64,000 nucleotides of DNA, taken from positions 2,970,501-3,034,500 of the forward strand of contig WPIO01000027.1 in assembly GCA_009760855.2 (NCBI GenBank), written 5' to 3'. This stretch comes from Cristatella mucedo (Eukaryota; Bryozoa; Phylactolaemata; Cristatellidae). Each line of letters begins with the position of its first letter. Position 1 is the first letter of the stretch. A program made the position numbers and the translations under genes. The notes under the pieces are model-generated. The model did not search any database. It was not told where the DNA came from and saw only the letters and a program-made list of their open reading frames with translations. This document shows, one piece after another, positions 12,642 to 22,830 of this stretch.

Positions 12642-13954
12642 TTTTTTAAGGAATCCTGGTTTCAATAGGTATTTATAATTTAAGCGTGTTCATAAAAAAT
12701 GAATACAATAAAATATATAAATAAAAATAAATAGTTAAACTCGCATCGCATTATAATGTATGCTAGCTTTCAGATATGTTTTGAAACGTTATTAGTAGAA
12801 AGAGTTAGAATAGCCTAATAATGTTCGCCCATTTTTCAATTAGATGCTTAGGTTGTATGCTCTTCTTAGAAGGTAAGACCCTACTAGGACTGCTCAGACT
12901 GTTCAGGTTGTTGACGTTACGAGCACAATCATTCGGGTCCCACGAGTAACTGCGATACACTGCAATGCAGGTGCCATTCTCACACTAAACATCGGAACAA
13001 TACGTTATTGGTTCCGCATTATATCGGATAGTGCTACGAGTGTAATCAATAATTTCCCCAAGTGGGCTTAAGCATTCTCTTGCTATGGCCTTAAATGTCC
13101 TGGTTTATCTAGGCTACTTACACGTTTAAACCGCAATAAAGCTGCCATTTCTAAAATAACTTCGCGAAACTGCGGTTTTGATTACAAAATATAGTTAACA
13201 GTATGTCCCGTTTATGTGCCAAGTATGCCATGTGTCCCGAATCATGCTCAGGCTAGCAGTGTCACAACACAGGAAAAAAGACTAATTCACCGGGACCCTG
13301 CAAATATAAAGTCATGTCGCTCTCGCTCTTAGTCACGACGTGAGTAGTTTGGCGACACGCAAGCATACAACGGACTATTCACTCGGATATAGCAGTCAGT
13401 AGGCTGTGAGGAAAACTTAAGTTATTAGCTTCTTTTTAACGTCATCAAATTATAAAATAATGTATGGTAATGGTCGACTGATCCAACAGTCCCATTTACA
13501 TAGAGGTAGATGAGAATTAGCAGCTGTCACTCCCTCTGCCTTGGAATACGTAGAATCGCCTGCTGTAGTACTCAAACCAACGATATGGATACTATCATGC
13601 AAGCAAATCACCCCAAAGTGAATACCTGGGGGCTTGGTGAGCGACAGAATCTTGAAGGCGATACGCTACTTGATAGGCAGCCAGTTCAGATTTGTGAGCA
13701 GTGTTGTAATGCAGCAATTGCCTTTCATACGACAGATCACACGACTGCTGGGGTCTGCACCAGCAATCTGCGTCTGATTGCTTTAAGAAGATTTTCAAGT
13801 AGTGACTACAGATGTCGACTTGATCAGTCACGAATGAATAATGTCCTGCTTGGCTATGAGGTCTTTATCGAAGCAAGCTCAAATTGTCGCGATGTTATGT
13901 ATCTGATAACAGGCCGAGTTGACTGTGGATCCAACGATGTACTTATCTAACGAA
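12642..13954. other. Anonymous flank of the LTR element
   Basis: I see no supported gene. A plus-strand open frame of about 146 codons (13510-13950) ends where the LTR element begins. It shows no recognisable domain. Confidence 0.5.
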
Positions 13955-13959
13955 GAATC

Positions 13960-14439
13960 TGTAGTTCGTATGTACGTATGCATGTATATATTGTATGCCG
14001 GCTCCTGACTTGTGACCATAAGGTCAAGGGAGCGTGTAGTTCGTATGCATGTATTGTATGTCTGATAAACCACTGGTGAGCTGTAAGAAGCACCACCGAG
14101 AGGGGCTGGTGCACAGCTGTGGTCCGCCTGTGATGTGGTATGGACACAGGCCGGTAACCAGCTGGTGGCCAGATGGTGGATTCACCATCAGGGTGGGCCA
14201 GTGCACTGCTGCGGTCCGCCTTTGATGTGGCATGGACCAGCTGGTGGCCAGATGTTGGATTCACCATCAGGGTCGGCCAGTGCACCGTTGTGGTCGATGA
14301 GTCATCGGAGTCGACCAGGGGAGGGGAGTCGTGTGAGGGCAGGGGCTGAGGGGAGCCGTGTGCTCTTGGGCTCCGTGTGTTGGGAATAAACTATCGGTGT
14401 TGGGCATCGGCTGGCTCTCTGCTGTGCAACCAAACTACA
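13960..14439 (+). repeat. 5' LTR (480 bp)
   Basis: It begins TGTAGT and ends ACTACA, a 6-bp inverted pair. It is 79 bp longer than the 3' LTR because a segment starting GTCCGCCT(G/T)TGATGTGG is present twice (near 14124 and 14216). The first 75 bp are also partly repeated (see findings). A possible polyadenylation signal, GGAATAAAC, lies near 14386. I found no convincing tRNA primer-binding site after 14440. Confidence 0.93.
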
Positions 14440-14480
14440 AGTTATTTCTCGGCGGGAGCGACTGTGTGGTCCTTATAACG

Positions 14481-15370
14481 ATGAGTCTGAAAGTAAAACT
14501 GATGAAAGGAAAAATTTCGCAATTCGACGGCAGCGGAGACTTCGCTGAATGGCTAAATCAGTTCGAAAGATTGGCCAAGATGCAAGGGGTTGATGAATTG
14601 CAAAATTTCCTGCCGCTATTCCTTACACGTGTGGCATACGTCGTATACAATGGCGTCCCGAGGCGGCTAAGGAAGACTACGCCACGGTAAGAAAAGCGCT
14701 GCTGGTAGCATTCTCGCCGAATCGCTTCGATGCCTACGAGGAATTCGCCTCGCGTCGCCTTGCTGAAGGTGAAAATGTGGATGGCTTTTTGGCGGACCTT
14801 AATCGGTTGGCTAGGCTGGTGGCCGGTGATTTTGTCAAATGCGCCTTTTTTGCTGGGCTGCCGGAGGCCGCAAAGAGGCACCTCCAAGCCTCATGCAACC
14901 TCGCGGAAATGCCTCCGGATGTTCTTGTCAAGAAGCCTCGGGTCATAGTGAAGGCAAGCGTCAGCATTCCGAAGGCGGCAGAAAGTTGCTTCACATCCGG
15001 TTCTCGTTCGGGATGGCCTCCCCAGGCACCGAATAACAGAGATGTTGTGTGTTTCCTATGCAAGGCAATCGGGCACTTACGCCGTGATTGTCCTTCTAAA
15101 GCGGCGCGCCGTGGTCACGGGAGGCACTGCTACTTCTGTGGGAGCATTCAACATCTCGCTGCTAACTGCTCGGATCGAGCCGTCGTACCAAACGGGCCAA
15201 AAAAACGAGTAGGGGAGAGCACGCATTACTTCGCCGGTGCTTTCCCCTCCGTTATGGCGCGCCTTCCATTGGTACGTGTCCTCATCGAAAACTCGAGGCG
15301 TATGCGCTCGTGGATACTGGGTGCTCGAGGTCCATCATTTCGGCGACGCTTGCGGACCCTGCGAGGGTGA
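14481..15370 (+). pseudogene. gag: gag-like region with two zinc knuckles, frameshifted
   Basis: The first ATG after the LTR is at 14481 and opens a frame starting MSLKVKLMKG, with a gag-like segment around FAEWLNQFERLAKMQG. That frame stops at 14690. The similarity to capsid-type proteins continues one frame over (FASRRLAEGENVDGFLADLN and onward), so a one-base indel lies near 14655-14665. The second frame carries two CX2CX4HX4C nucleic-acid-binding knuckles, CFLCKAIGHLRRDC (15050-15091) and CYFCGSIQHLAANC (15128-15169). It runs to 15370 and overlaps the start of pol. The product would package and chaperone element RNA. Confidence 0.8.
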
Positions 15371-17766
15371 GGCGAGCGTGCGAGGAAGTCGTGATGATGA
15401 ATGGAGCCACGGCTGTCTGCAAGTCCACGTGCGTCGCTACGGTAGCCCTCTGCGGACGAACCATAGTGCTGGACTGCCTTGTGTCAGATGTTCTTCCCGG
15501 TTTCGGGTTACTACTCGGTATGGATGCCATTGAACTACTAGGCGGCGTGATTATCGGTCCGTCCGCTGGTCAAGTTGAGTTCATGTGCCAAAGGGGAGTT
15601 CCAGAGCCAGCACACCGTCCCGAGGCAGCAGTAGTGGCGTCTCCTAGTGTCAAACGTGCTGTAGCATCGTCGGCCGCTGACGTACTGATTGATGACAAGG
15701 ACTTCAAGGCAGTATTCCATCAGGGGCGCTGGTCAGTCAACAGGGAGTGGACGAATCGTTGTGTCGTCCCCCAATTGACGAACCATGTCGCTTCATATCA
15801 TGTGGGAGAGGAAATTCGTGCCGACTACGAAAAGGAGGTGGAAGAGTGGATCAAGGAAGGCTGGTTGCAGCCGTTCACTGGTCATTGTGGTGGCCTGATC
15901 CCTCTAATGGCCGTCGTGCAGGCAAGTAAGGGCAAAGTGAGGCCCGTGATGGACTACCGAGAACTTAATCAGTTTATATCGAGTCACACGGCTGGTGGCG
16001 ATGTGTGTAGCACCAAGCTCAGAGCATGGCGACGGCTGGGCGAGAGCGTGAGCATAATTGACCTGCGAAAAGCATACTTGCAGGTGCATGTTGATCCCGC
16101 TCTCTGGAAATATCAGGTCGTGGAGTACAAAGGCCGTCGGTACTGCCTCACACGACTAGGTTTCGGACTTAATGTCGCCCCGAAAATAATGACCGCGATT
16201 CTGACAAAGGTCTTGTCCATGGATGAGCGAGTTCGTACTGGTACCGATTCGTTTGTCGACGATATTGTTGTCAATAACAGCGTCGTCTCGAATGGTGAGG
16301 TAATCGACTTGCTACGAACATTTGGTTTGGATTCTAAGCCGCCAGAGAGCCTCGCTGGCGGAAGGGTCCTTGGCCTTCGAGTATGCAGGCCAAAGGAAGG
16401 TGAGGAGCTTCGTTGGCGCCGCGATAACGTGGTGAGCGCATTGCCTAACGCCCCATTGCGACGCCAGCTGTATTCGTGGTGCGGGCAGCTGATCGGGCAT
16501 TTCCCAATCGCAGGCTGGCTTCGCCCGGCCTGCAGTTACTTAAAGCGAGCCACTGGCGATGTCGGTTGGGGCTCTGTCTTTGATGAAAATGTCATAGCCA
16601 TGGCGGGTGAGTTGATGCAGCGATTGCATGCCGACGATCCAGTTTCAGGCATTTGGAATGTGCCGAATGTGGATAGTGACATCCTCTGGTGTGATGCCAC
16701 CAGCCTTGCTATCGGCACATGCCTGGATATAGGAGGAAAAATCGTCGAGGATGCCTCCTGGCTGCGAAAAGCTGACGACGGAGCCCACATCAATCTTGCC
16801 GAGCTGGAGGTAATCATCAAGGGCCTCAATTTGGCCATTGCTTGGTCATTACGGCAAGTGGAGATTCGGACAGATTCAGCAACTGTTCACGGATGGCTGC
16901 AGTCACTGCTGGTTGGAGATAAGCCTGTACGAGCCCACGGCATGGGAGAGGCGCTTATCAAACGCAGGCTAGCACTGATAGCCGACACGGTGTCAGAGTG
17001 TGGACTGGAGGCTTCCGTAGTCCTGGTGCGATCATCCAACAATAAAGCCGACCAGCTGACCCGCGTCGCTCAGAAATGGATGAGAGCGAATGTAAGCTGT
17101 CTCGCTGTTCAAGAGCAGGCGTCTTCGCCGGCGGTCGACGTCCACCTAAAGAGTTTCCACAGCCTTCACCACTTTGGAGTTGACGGGACACTGTACCTTG
17201 CCAGAATGTGCCACCCGAAAGCTACTATCCGGCGGAAGGACGTCGAAGCCGTCGTGAAGGCTTGCCCTCGTTGCAAGTCGATCGATCCTGCACCAGTCGC
17301 ATGGAGTGCAGGCGTGCTGGATGTAAGCGAGAATTGGCAGCGCCTGGCCTGCGACGTAACGCATTTCAAGGGCCAAAAATATCTGACCGTGGTAGATTGT
17401 GGACCAAGCCGTTTCGCTATTTGGAGGCGAATACCCGACGAGGGAGAAAACTCTTTGGTGCAAAATCTGGGCGAAATTTTTAGGAAGCGTGGCCCTCCGC
17501 AGCAGCTGCTCATGGACAACGGTGCGAGCTTTCGCTCAAGAGCTCTTCGCAGTCTTTGCGACCGTTGGGGCGTGGAGCCCAGATACCGTTGCGCCTATAA
17601 ACCCTCCGGCAACGGCATCATTAAGCGAAACCACAGGACCATCAAGGGAATGGCGGCTCGCACGGGCAAGAACGTCCTGATGATGGTGTATTGGTACAAT
17701 ATCTTGCCAACAGCCGGGTTGCACGAGGAATCGGTGACCTGCAGAAGGCTGTTCTCCTATGAGTAG
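15205..17766 (+). pseudogene. pol: pol: protease, RT, RNase H, integrase (mutated)
   Basis: The frame is open from at least 15205; the first clear domain is the protease with DTGCS at 15313. Counting residues from the GTG codon at 15310, the RT active site FVDD is at 315-318, preceded by DLRKAYLQVHVD and RLGFGLNVAP. RNase H carries D462, E498, D522 and D581. The integrase has an HH-CC type finger (HSLHHFGVDG ... CPRC) and D682 and D736, but residue 772, exactly 35 residues on, is Lys (AAG, 17623-17625) in place of the catalytic Glu. The frame stops at TAG 17764. Integrase C-terminal-like sequence continues in the same frame to a stop at 18079, with a second TAG at 17920. Protease, RT and RNase H look intact; integrase does not. 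Confidence 0.9.
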
Positions 17767-18136
17767 AAAAGCCCCCTTTTCAGAGCACAGACAGATCAGG
17801 GCCCGAGGACTGCACAATATGCTGTCGGCCAGCAAGTCGTTGTGAAGCCTGCCGGCGCTCGTTGCACGACCGAGTGGCCCGAGGGCACGGTAACAAGTGA
17901 GGGGCAGGGCGTGGGAATCTAGATCGACGGTGTGCGTCGCCACGTGTCCAACTTGCGCCTCGTACCAGGGCAGGAAGAGGCGCCCCCTGCACCTGATGGG
18001 GACAGAGCTGAACCAGTACAGCGGCCCAGGCGCGCTGTGACACTTCCCCACCGGTACGACGACTATGTCCTGACCGGATAGACTTGCTCATTGCTGCTCT
18101 GCACCTTGCAGCTACATGTGTTGGTGCTGCAAACTT

Positions 18137-18159
18137 GTGACCTTAAGGTCAAGGGAGCG
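18137..18159 (+). promoter_or_regulatory. Polypurine-tract-like segment before the 3' LTR
   Basis: The 3' LTR is preceded by AAGGTCAAGGGAGCG, a purine-rich stretch in the place of the plus-strand primer. It is part of the 14-bp palindrome TGACCTTAAGGTCA. A close copy, with the following TGTAGT, lies 75 bp further inside each LTR. Confidence 0.6.
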
Positions 18160-18560
18160 TGTAGTTTGTATGTACGTATGTATGTATATATTGTATGCCG
18201 GCTCCTGACTTGTGACCGTAAGGTCAAGGGAGCGTGTAGTTCGTTTGCATGTATTGTATGACTGATAAGCCACTGGTGAGCTGTAAGAAGCACCACCGAG
18301 AGGGGCCGGTGCACAGCTGTGGTCCGCCTGTGATGTGGTATGGACACAGGCCGGTAACCAGCTGGTGGCCAGATGGTGGATTCACCATCAGGGTCGGCCA
18401 GTGCACCGTTGTGGTCGATGAGTCATCGGAGTCGACTAGGGGAGGGGAGTCGTGTGAGGGCAGGGGCTGAGGGGAGCCGTGCGCTCTTGGGCTCCGTGTG
18501 TTGGGAATAAACTGTCGGTGTTGGGCATCGGCTGGCTCTCTGCTCTGCAACCAAACTACA
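18160..18560 (+). repeat. 3' LTR (401 bp)
   Basis: Same ends as the 5' LTR (TGTAGT ... ACTACA), followed directly by the target duplication GAATC. It has a single copy of the segment that is doubled in the 5' LTR. Confidence 0.93.
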
Positions 18561-18955
18561 GAATCGTCTTGGTGAAGGACACTCAGGTACTGAACAGAGG
18601 ATGCACGAGATATGCACCGATGAATTCTAACTAAAGGCATTACCGCAGAGGACTCGCCGTGATTGTGGCTCGGCAGCAAAGATGCTCTGCTCGCAAGCCA
18701 CATGATACTGACTCGTCTTAAGGAGCTTCATAACCCAATTTGGAGCGCTCCCAGCCGCATTCCGAAGAAGCGCTTTGGCAAGCGTATTTGTACATTCCGT
18801 AAAACAGCTGTCTTTTCATGAAATCAGACACTACCTCGAGGCAAACCAATATTCCGCCACCGGAACTGTCTTGAAATGTGCAGGTCAAATGTGAGCGAAC
18901 TGAGCTGCATGGTTTAACTTCATCCAAAAAGGTTCATGTTCAAAAAGTTCATCTG

Positions 18956-19125
18956 GATAATAATAATAATAAAACACTTGATAAAGCACCCTCAGAGAAC
19001 TCAATCTCCCGCTAGCCACTTTACATTTGCTGCAAAGGAAACACAATCGAGTGGTGAGTGGTATCATGCTTGATAGAAAAAAAAGGAATAACTTAGTTAG
19101 GGGTGACATGCACAGTCTTAAGGTT
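18956..19125 (-). mobile_element. LINE-1 3' end fragment
   Basis: The minus strand ends in the LINE-1 terminal hairpin followed by an ATT-repeat tail (seen here as TAATAATAATAAT, 18958-18971). The upstream CTGCAAAGG...GGTGACATGCACAG segments match the 3' UTR at 37130-37300. Confidence 0.85.
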
Positions 19126-21894
19126 CGTCTTAAGCAGCTTCTTCTTTGAACAAAGACCAGAATGCAGCACGACTAAAATACGAGGTCACCACGAGGTCGC
19201 TCTTGTTGAATGACGCGCCAGTCGCTCCCTCGATGCATTTGCATCAACGCACCAAGTAAAGGTGTGTGGCTTTTGGCTGCAAAAACAATGAAGAGATATA
19301 GCTCGTGCGGCCACGCTGCAATCGAGGAGCAAGCATAGCAACCAGAAAGGTGCGGCCGAATGATGGCACCTTTCTATAGCTAGCACCCGTCCTGTTACTG
19401 CCTCGCAGCATCGGAATTAATCTAAAAGACTAAAATAATGTATAGCCGGTCCTTCGGTGGAAAGTATTCAGAAGCCCTCGAGCCCCATTTTGGAGACATC
19501 TGCACGAAGCTGGAGTGGCGTGAGGCCGAGCCACACTCAGCAGGCCAGATTAACCGTCCTCAGGGCCTGTCGAGAGCCTGTGCACACAGGTCACAAAAAC
19601 TGGTGCACGTTGAATGTGCTACACCTGGAAGCTCTCTTAACCTAACACATCCGTCGCAGCAGTAGTGCAGCAGCTTCTTAAATTGGATTGAGTATTTCAC
19701 TGTGCCCGGGAACAGCTGTGCAGGACTTGCCAGTAACTCTACACTAATCGTCACACTGCAGCTTGAGAGACTAAGGACGGTTGAAATCGCAAAGCCAAAC
19801 TTCGCCCGGTAACCCAATATACATACAGGCTAAATTCCAACAAAACGAAACCCTAGAAAATCATTTGGAGACCCCAAAGAAGTGCCGGCGTCTTACTGCC
19901 CCACAGCAAAGTTCTGAACTCGATTAAGTAAGTAGCTCAGATTACGTCACCCTAATGGTGAGGCTATTCTTCGATATTGTTCATTAGTTAAACAAATAAT
20001 AGTGATAACGTTAAACAATTTCAGCTCTCAGAAGCACGTAAACAATCGTTTGCATGAACGGTGTGCAAATGTGTGAAGGAAATATTTGGCTATTACTTTC
20101 TTTTAAATATTTTTCTAGTCTGGCGAATTCGCTATTCATATAAGAATTCATATCAGTCGGAAGTGAGTTCCGGCTTGCAAAGCATGGGCATTGAAGGAAC
20201 TGGCCCCAAAACATTCGAGCTTGGTTCGATTCGTAGGTTCACATAATTGATCCATTATGCACTCCAGTGCAACTCAGCGCTGCCTCAATGATGCAAGTCA
20301 GGGTAACGCGAATGCCACATGCGCCCGTGGTTTTTGACCTTTATAAGACCGCCATAGTCATGGGGCGTGCTCCTTAAAATTTAATTGCTTTTAATCTTTA
20401 TTCGAATCCTTTGTAGCTAAAAATTTTCGGTCAATAGAAATGCCTTTTTCTAAGCCAATTTCAGCAAGATTTTTGTAAAAGCGAATATACGAGTCGCGTA
20501 AATTGAGAAACCTACAATTGTTGTTACTTCGAGTGAATGCCTAAGCGGCATATGAGGCTACAAGGCAATGTGAGGATGCACGCATAGATCACCGGTGGGT
20601 CGGCAATTTATCACGGCGTCATTGACTCGCCGGTCCAGCTCAATGAGTTTCAGCCGGTGACTTTGGCCTACAGATTCCTTTTCTATTATTATGTAGTCAA
20701 AGCTGTTCGCTGACCCTAGTATAGCTAAGGTCATTCTCAGCAGCTGTTGGCCACGGGAAACTTGAGAATGAATTCGGAAGCCGTTCGTCCCTCGATAGTT
20801 GCTGAGAGAGGCTGCTTACGCACGCAATAGCCTTCGCGAATGCCCGCAACGCAATAGCCCCTGGGTCTTAGCCGAGACTGCGGTGCTCTAACTTCGTGAT
20901 GTCGTGACCCTGGTCAAATGGTTTTGCTTCCTGCATCGGGCAACCGTCAGTTAGCCCACCCCTCTGCAAGAAATGGTGACAGCTCTTTGTACGAGGCACA
21001 CAGGAGGCTGCTAAATCAGTAAGTCTTTAGTTTTCCTTTCTTTACTGTCAGCAATTGTCGATTTTGCGTCTTCAGCTCCGTAGTCAAGTAGTTGTGGAAA
21101 ATTGTTTGTATTTATCGTAAGGTCCAACGCGTACACACGCTCACTGATAAATGTTGACACGATACATTTATAATGCGATCCATAGCGGTGGAGTCCCCGG
21201 CGCCAGGCAGGTATCCATATTTTGCGGGCTGTTCCTTTCACCAGCTCTCGGGAACCTTACGCCGTACGAAGCGATTGCGATGCGCCACACAAACTGTAGT
21301 AAAGAACCGTGCCGTCGAAACGTCCTGTCAATTTCTCAAAAAAATTCGAGGCATTCAGAGAAATGAACGTAGAGTATGTGATGTCACCGCCAAAGAAACG
21401 TCGATCCCGACAGAGGAAAGCTAGTGTCCGAGCCGCCGCTCGGATTGGTGAACGGGGGGGGGGCAGGCAAGACGAAGCGCCGTCTGCAAGACAACAAAAC
21501 GGAAGATATGGCAATGACGGTCAACGGCGGTCTCTAATCTAGCTGCCCATCCCAGTTCGGAAGCCTGTCCATTACGCCTACTTTAAGTAGACATTTTAGC
21601 GGGGATAGTAGGGCTAGCAGTGCTAGCTGGGCTAACGGAGGCCGGAGCCTATAACCGAAGCCCAGGGAGGCGAGAGGCCGCAGACGCGGCTCATTACTTC
21701 GAGGCACTCAGCGATGTCTTGAAATTAACTCTGGTGTGGTCTTCTCTGAAGTCCACAGAGAAGCTAAATGGAGTAGCGGCTACTTGCTCTTGTCAAGAAG
21801 CAGCATAACTTAGGGGGGCTGGATAAAATAAAGATTGCTAAGGCCCAAGGAATTCTAAGGTCCGAGTGTCCTTTTCTAGCGAATCAAATAAAAA
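19126..21894. other. Anonymous stretch
   Basis: I see no supported gene. The plus strand at 21309-21542 has an open frame with a basic stretch (PPKKRRSRQRK), next to a run of G at 21452-21462. It has no splice support and no recognisable family. Confidence 0.5.
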
Positions 21895-22035
21895 ATGCTA
21901 GCTGATTTAATAGCCTCTTTTTGTATAGCGACAGAAGAGCCTTTACGGCTATCACCACCGCTTGCAGTGGCGATAAAGGATCGCCCACTGCAGGATTCGA
22001 GCCCACGACCTCGGGGGCCGAGGGTCAGCGCTGGT
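21895..22035 (-). mobile_element. SINE-B, tRNA-headed, copy 2
   Basis: The reverse complement carries the B-box-like GGGCTCGAATCCTGC and the body CACTGCAAGCGGTGGTGATA, then CTATACAAAAAGAGGC. This matches the copy at 10368-10535 over the whole body. The tRNA-like head is more complete here. Confidence 0.65.
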
Positions 22036-22227
22036 CATCTTTAAATTTATATTAACTATACAGTAGGCCCCCGTGAAGAATCACGAGCGAAGATTCCACG
22101 TATGCACGCCCTTACCATGCACTTACCAAAGGCAAGCGCTGCAGACATCCAGTCGATCACGCTCACTGCGGCAGCTTCTAATACGCCCACTGTGCTGGTT
22201 CAAGCGAAAGCAACGCAAGTCCCAGTC

Positions 22228-22308
22228 GCCATTTATAAAGTGCCTTGAAAGAGAATAAGTTGCTTTGGGCACTATAAAAATTTATCATTATTATTATTAT
22301 TATTATTG
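22228..22308 (+). mobile_element. LINE-1/SINE-type 3' tail
   Basis: AAAGTGCCTTGAAAGAGAATAA followed by GGGCACTAT and an ATTATT run is a diverged version of the LINE-1 terminal hairpin and tail. No coding part remains. Confidence 0.55.
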
Positions 22309-22569
22309 TCACGGTGGGCGACAGAAAAGGGGGGCGAACGCTGCTGGAATGCCACGGCCAACCTTTGAACAAAAAGTCATCGTCCTGTGAAGTACTAGGA
22401 TTTCAATGTAGATTTGTACCTGTGAGAGCGCAAGGAGCAGCCGTGTCGCCGTTGAAATGCAAATGAGCTTCGCCATTCAAGACGATGGTCGACGAGTCCC
22501 TGAGGAGCTGACCATATTAAAAGCTGACGCAGATAGAGACAGAGGCCGAGCTTTGCATCGTTTTCGCAG

Positions 22570-22830
22570 AGGACTCGGGTGGCTTCATTCGACGATTTGA
22601 AGAAGCTGCCAGATGCTTCCGATTCTGAGATACAGCACTCAGTGACCGATTTGGAAATGGTGCCCAAAGACACGGAAGAGCGGCTCCCAGCACCTGCCGA
22701 ACCAGAGGCCAAGCTGGACACTCTCTACCAAGAGCTGCTAAGCGAAGGCGAAGAGGCCGAGAAGCTTGCCACCATTAAGGACGATGCAAGTCCTGTGCAG
22801 CCGGCAACATCAGCCGATAGGTACCGGTAG
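22570..22830 (+). CDS. Candidate exon, unknown acidic protein
   Basis: This is an open frame on the plus strand, preceded by a good acceptor (TTTTCGCAG ending at 22569). It encodes an acidic, Glu/Ala/Pro-rich, probably disordered peptide including FDDLKKLPDASDSEIQHSV and YQELLSEGEEAEKLATI, and ends at TAG 22828. A donor-like AG|GTACCG lies at about 22816. I see no known domain. No partner exon with matching phase was found, so this could be chance. Confidence 0.3.
   Translation, partial: RTRVASFDDLKKLPDASDSEIQHSVTDLEMVPKDTEERLPAPAEPEAKLDTLYQELLSEGEEAEKLATIKDDASPVQPATSADRYR

Larger units (their letters stand above)
13960..18560 (+). mobile_element. LTR retrotransposon, PR-RT-RH-INT order, inactive
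   Basis: The element runs from a TGTAGT left end to an ACTACA right end and is flanked by the 5-bp direct repeat GAATC (13955-13959 and 18561-18565), so both borders are those of a real insertion. Inside lie a gag-like region with two CCHC knuckles and a pol with protease, RT, RNase H and integrase in that order, which fits Ty3/Gypsy or Bel/Pao and excludes Ty1/Copia. The RT box reads FVDD. No envelope gene is seen. Counting by eye, the two LTRs differ at about 11 aligned positions plus a 79-bp length difference, so the copy is moderately old. Frameshifts, two stop codons and a changed integrase residue make it non-autonomous. Confidence 0.93.

Noticed and set aside
13960-18560. An endogenous retrovirus with envelope
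   Set aside because: After the integrase only about 300 bp remain before the 3' LTR, and they encode the integrase C-terminal part, not an envelope.
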